The position numbers were made by a program, and so were the translations under genes. Below, piece by piece: positions 61,400-64,000 of a stretch of 64,000 nt of DNA (position 1 is its first letter; every line of letters starts with the position of its first letter). The notes under the pieces are model-generated. The model did no database searches. It had not been told where the DNA came from and was given only the letters and a program-made list of their open reading frames with translations. Origin of the DNA: Coliplasma sp045538555 (GTDB lineage Bacteria; Bacillota; Clostridia; Oscillospirales; CAG-382); contig JAZSRP010000002.1 of NCBI GenBank assembly GCA_045538555.1, positions 20,633-84,632 on the forward strand, written 5' to 3'.

Positions 61400-62500
61400 C
61401 TATTCTATCACCAGCTCGCAGATATACAAAGCGTCAGTGCGGGAATGCATACCGTAAAGCCGTCCGTCGGATGACAGGCAGGAATACCTATACGCAGTAT
61501 GATTTATTTCGAGGTTGACGTTTTCATAACCCTCTGTTACGTGTTTTCCGGTCCACCTGCCGTATCTGTCCACCCTGCCCACGACCCAATAAATAACATC
61601 CTTAGAGGGCCTGCTCATATACTCAACATACAGATTCCCTTCCGCATCGTACCCCAAAAGCTTCCATACCGTCAACAAAACGCCTTCTACATCAAGCTCC
61701 ACTCTGTTGCCGTCAAGATCAACTGCTGCGTATACGGGATTCTCCAGGTCTATGTCGGGTTGGGTGCGGGAAAGATCACGTTCGGTGGAGATTCCGTCCT
61801 CCGTAAATGTGACTGTCCACACGGTACTCATAGTTCCGCGTATGATAAGTTTATCTCCCTCATAGTACATAAACGACGCATCGATTTGGTAAATTGAAAT
61901 ATATTTTTCAAAATCATACAGCCGCTGCTCACCGTTTTCGTCAATGACCACCAAAAAATATTCATGGTATTGATCGGCACCGGGAGTAAATCCGGGATCG
62001 CTTACCGCAAGCACCGTATAAGAATCGCCCTTTTTGGTTACCAGCAGAGGATATTGTTTATAACCCTCCTTTATCTCCGGCTTCAGCGCAAATTCCACCT
62101 GCTTGAGATAATTGCCTTCTTCGTCAAACACGCAGATTCGGTTGCTGAGCATGTCGAGAACATTGATGTTGCCGTCTTCGTCCACATAAAAGGACTGGGG
62201 ACCTTTTCCCTCCTGCCCGTACGGATTGTCGAGATACGCAGATACCTGACCTTCTTCGTCACCGTAGGGAATGCTAAACAGTTCCTTGATCCCCCATTGA
62301 GCGCATTCCACGGGCGGGAGCGACACGGTTTCCGACACGTCGCCGCTTGTATCCGAAAAATCGGACACGTCGGACACAACGTCCGAGGCGGTTGACTCCC
62401 CGGAGGACACGTCAGAGGAAACGCCTTCTGTATCGTTGCAGGAAAACAGGCAAAAAGCAAGGACCGTCACGGCAAGCAAAAGAGAAAATAATCTTTTCAT
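61400..62500 (-). CDS. Lipoprotein with NHL/6-bladed beta-propeller-like repeats
   Basis: 366 residues. Signal with lipobox-like LFSC (Cys21), a Ser/Asp/Val linker (about 25-68) and then repeated propeller units: GPQSFYVDEDGNINVLDMLSNRICVFDEEGNYLKQ, split here as QSFYVDEDGNINVLD and NRICVFDEEGNYLK, and later VYAAVDLDGNRVEL, YDAEGNLYVEY, VGRVDRYGRW and CLSSDGRLYGM. The family is of 6-bladed propeller lipoproteins seen in gut Clostridia; the ligand is unknown. ATG 62500 has AAGGAG 7 bases upstream. It follows an NlpC/P60 enzyme by 30 bases and probably shares its transcript. Confidence 0.78.
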   Translation of the reverse strand: MKRLFSLLLAVTVLAFCLFSCNDTEGVSSDVSSGESTASDVVSDVSDFSDTSGDVSETVSLPPVECAQWGIKELFSIPYGDEEGQVSAYLDNPYGQEGKGPQSFYVDEDGNINVLDMLSNRICVFDEEGNYLKQVEFALKPEIKEGYKQYPLLVTKKGDSYTVLAVSDPGFTPGADQYHEYFLVVIDENGEQRLYDFEKYISIYQIDASFMYYEGDKLIIRGTMSTVWTVTFTEDGISTERDLSRTQPDIDLENPVYAAVDLDGNRVELDVEGVLLTVWKLLGYDAEGNLYVEYMSRPSKDVIYWVVGRVDRYGRWTGKHVTEGYENVNLEINHTAYRYSCLSSDGRLYGMHSRTDALYICELVIE

Positions 62501-62530
62501 ATCATATCTCCTTTCTGAAAAAACAGTTTG

Positions 62531-63547
62531 TTATTGGGTCTCTTGGATAGGATCGATAGAAACGGTACCGCCTCCGCCATTCGATGTGACGTATCCGCAA
62601 ACAGTACACCGAGTTACTCCGTTAAGCGTTTTAAAGAAATGCATTTCTCGCAATTCACGTTCGCATACTACGCATTCCCGCCAATGATAACTTGCGGATG
62701 AATGATAGGATTGAGGGAATATACAAGTAGCGTACCAGGGAGTATAGAAAGCATAGTTTTTCCCATCAGCATATCTTTTTGACATGCTATGGTATGAAAC
62801 TTTTCCATAAACAACATTTTCCATTGTGGTGCAACTGTCATATATTTGGTATGTAATGGCACCGCCGCTTCCGACCGAATGCGACACATACAAAACCACG
62901 TGAACATTCGGAGCACCCATCATATCCATAGGACGCAATTGGCTGAACTGTATCTCGGTCAGATCATCACATAGATCGCTGGAACTCCAATGGCTGCTAA
63001 AACCGTACGCAGAACTGACAAATCCGGAGCAGTCAAGTCCTATCGTATTGGTTTGATGGCCGCCGCCCTGCGTGTTAATGTTTCCGGCAGTTTTGCCGCT
63101 TTGCTGGACGACGGTTGCAAAAGAAGATGAGCCGTTGTCGTATCCGTTAAATCCTCCCCAACAATATGGAATCCCAACTACCACATCTCCGACATCGGCA
63201 TCCATAACATAATCAGGAACTGTAATAAACGAGTTTGGGTTGTTGGTATTTATCTGTTTGTGATCTTCCAAAACCACCCACTCAAAATTTGCCATTGCTT
63301 GGGCACGCGTAAAAACATCATCTCTCGAAAGCGAGGTGAAAGTTCCGCTTCTAACGTCACGCATCTCACCGGTGCCGATATCGGGGGCTTCAAGAGCGAT
63401 ATCAACGTTATCGTACGTCAAATCCGTCAAATTGTCATCCACAGGTACGCAAGTTGCGACAGGCGCTTCTTCAGCGGAAGATGCAAATGAAAACGAAGTG
63501 CAAGAAAATACAAGTAGAAAAGATAGGATAATACAAATTTTTTTCAT
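62531..63547 (-). CDS. Secreted NlpC/P60-like cysteine peptidase or amidase with C-terminal Cys cluster
   Basis: 338 residues. Signal peptide (ICIILSFLLVFSCTSFSFAS), an N-terminal segment of about 95 residues, then the NlpC/P60-like core: GIPYCWGGFNGYD, nucleophile Cys173 in GLDCSGFVSSAYG, His216 in PNVHVVLYVS, and a polar YDSC near 236. After the core come WRECVVCERE and RCTVCGYV, two CxxC pairs that could bind zinc, and a Gly-rich end. It probably cuts peptidoglycan stem peptides. ATG 63547 has AAGGAG 8 bases upstream. Confidence 0.83.
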   Translation of the reverse strand: MKKICIILSFLLVFSCTSFSFASSAEEAPVATCVPVDDNLTDLTYDNVDIALEAPDIGTGEMRDVRSGTFTSLSRDDVFTRAQAMANFEWVVLEDHKQINTNNPNSFITVPDYVMDADVGDVVVGIPYCWGGFNGYDNGSSSFATVVQQSGKTAGNINTQGGGHQTNTIGLDCSGFVSSAYGFSSHWSSSDLCDDLTEIQFSQLRPMDMMGAPNVHVVLYVSHSVGSGGAITYQIYDSCTTMENVVYGKVSYHSMSKRYADGKNYAFYTPWYATCIFPQSYHSSASYHWRECVVCERELREMHFFKTLNGVTRCTVCGYVTSNGGGGTVSIDPIQETQ

Positions 63548-63890
63548 AATATCAACTCCTTAAAAATATGGACTTAAATAGATTCAAAAAGAAGCTTGTT
63601 AAAAAAACATTTGACTCATCGGAAGTGCATATACGCACAATGAAACAAGCTGCCCACCGGAATCACCTTTCCCCTCTTGGTAAGTACAGTATATCATACA
63701 CAAAAACCGAATACAAGAACTCCATGTTAGATCATTACAGAATTCATTAACGTTTCGGAGCGTTTTTTGGGAGTTTTGAGAGAACTGACCCTTTCAATAT
63801 AATAATGTTTTTTATTGGCGGAACGTCTATTGTTTTTTTGAAAAAATCCGATTTTTTTTAAAAAATTTTTCCAATAAGTGCAAAGGACGC
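63548..63890. other. Intergenic region, upstream of the NlpC/P60 gene
   Basis: 343 bases without a gene I can support. It contains the promoter at 63688-63716 and AT-rich sequence with poly-T and poly-A runs (63828-63871). Two short open frames cross it, but neither has a ribosome site or protein-like composition. Confidence 0.6.
63688..63716 (-). promoter_or_regulatory. Promoter of the NlpC/P60-lipoprotein pair
   Basis: Minus strand TTGTAT (63711-63716), 17-base spacer, TATACT (63688-63693). The leader to the ATG at 63547 is about 135 bases. Confidence 0.6.
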
Positions 63891-63931
63891 AAAAAAACGC
63901 CCGTGCGGGCAAAAGCCGAAAGGCACGGGCG
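63891..63931 (-). terminator. Terminator of a minus-strand gene entering from the right
   Basis: Perfect 9-bp stem CGCCCGTGC / GCACGGGCG (63898-63906 and 63923-63931), 16-base loop, seven T on the minus strand (63891-63897). Confidence 0.85.
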
Positions 63932-63959
63932 AAAAGGACGGATATAAAATTGCAAATAA

Positions 63960-64000
63960 TCAAAGGGTTATATGATCGATGATGTAGTTGAGATATTTTT
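63960..64000 (-). CDS. Possible 3' end of a gene entering from the right edge
   Basis: In one minus-strand frame the last bases read KYLNYIIDHITL and stop at 63960-63962, just before the strong terminator at 63891-63931. A gene end is expected here because of that terminator. Too short to identify; another frame ends at 63968. Confidence 0.3.
   Translation of the reverse strand, partial: KYLNYIIDHITL

Noticed and set aside
63568..63750. 60-codon open frame on the plus strand
   Set aside because: No ribosome site, lies over the promoter and leader of the NlpC/P60 gene on the other strand, and has no domain.
63727..63963. 78-codon open frame on the minus strand
   Set aside because: Runs through a strong terminator hairpin and is AT-run driven; no plausible start signal.
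1..64000. tRNA, rRNA, CRISPR, transposase, riboswitch or T-box elements
   Set aside because: Looked for repeats, cloverleaf-like segments, transposase motifs and long structured leaders; none could be supported.

Overview
The window reads as one chromosomal stretch of an uncultured-type Clostridia (Firmicutes), most likely near the Oscillospirales/Ruminococcaceae. The evidence is indirect: Gram-positive gene order (yabM-yabN-hslR-yabP-yabQ-divIC-yabR; rpsP-khpA-rimM-trmD; ylxM-ffh; cdaA-cdaR; rnc-smc-ftsY), sporulation genes (yabP, yabQ, spoVB-like), an HPr with a regulatory Ser46, a secreted dockerin protein, GGAGG-type ribosome sites, and TTGACA-17-TATAAT promoters. I see no rRNA, tRNA, CRISPR array, insertion sequence or prophage.

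Layout. 1-3.7 kb (+): the translation/RNA operon infB(partial)-rbfA-nrnA-truB, a terminator, then an orphan ParB-like gene. 4.6-19 kb (-): a surface protein, a hydroxyacid dehydrogenase plus enolase-superfamily pair, coaD-rsmD-uvrC, HPr, then ylxM-ffh-rpsP-khpA-rimM-trmD followed by two membrane proteins, and a short ClpC. 19.1-22.1 kb (+): a membrane-anchored protein and a large secreted dockerin protein. 22.2-51.2 kb (-): long runs of overlapping housekeeping genes: hpf; yabR-like, divIC, yabQ, yabP, rqcP; HU; mazG, spoVB-like, a uridine-kinase-like gene, hemZ, dtd, rel, recJ, cdaR, cdaA; rdgB, ftsY, smc, radical SAM, rnc, plsX, topA, dprA, an rRNA methyltransferase; prmC, yqhQ. 51.3-53.2 kb (+): RNHCP protein, a membrane protein and an orphan MazF. 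53.3-58.2 kb (-): a DUF4855 surface protein, a GDSL lipoprotein and an acyl-CoA ligase. 58.4-60.8 kb (+): nnrD-lipoprotein-alr. 60.9-63.5 kb (-): an NlpC/P60 enzyme, a beta-propeller lipoprotein and a decayed tandem copy of the junction between them.

The genome is very compact. Many start and stop codons overlap as ATGA, GTGA or TAATG. Three promoters use the TGA stop codon of the preceding gene as part of their TTGACA box, and two of these (before ylxM and before the trmH-family gene) are nested in the terminator of the preceding gene, so that only read-through RNA can form the hairpin.

The observations I rate highest are these nested promoter/terminators, the mazF leader that holds its ribosome site in a bulge of a 14-bp stem, the tandem duplication with decay at 60.9-62.5 kb with its NlpC/P60 plus propeller-lipoprotein module, and the multidomain dockerin protein.
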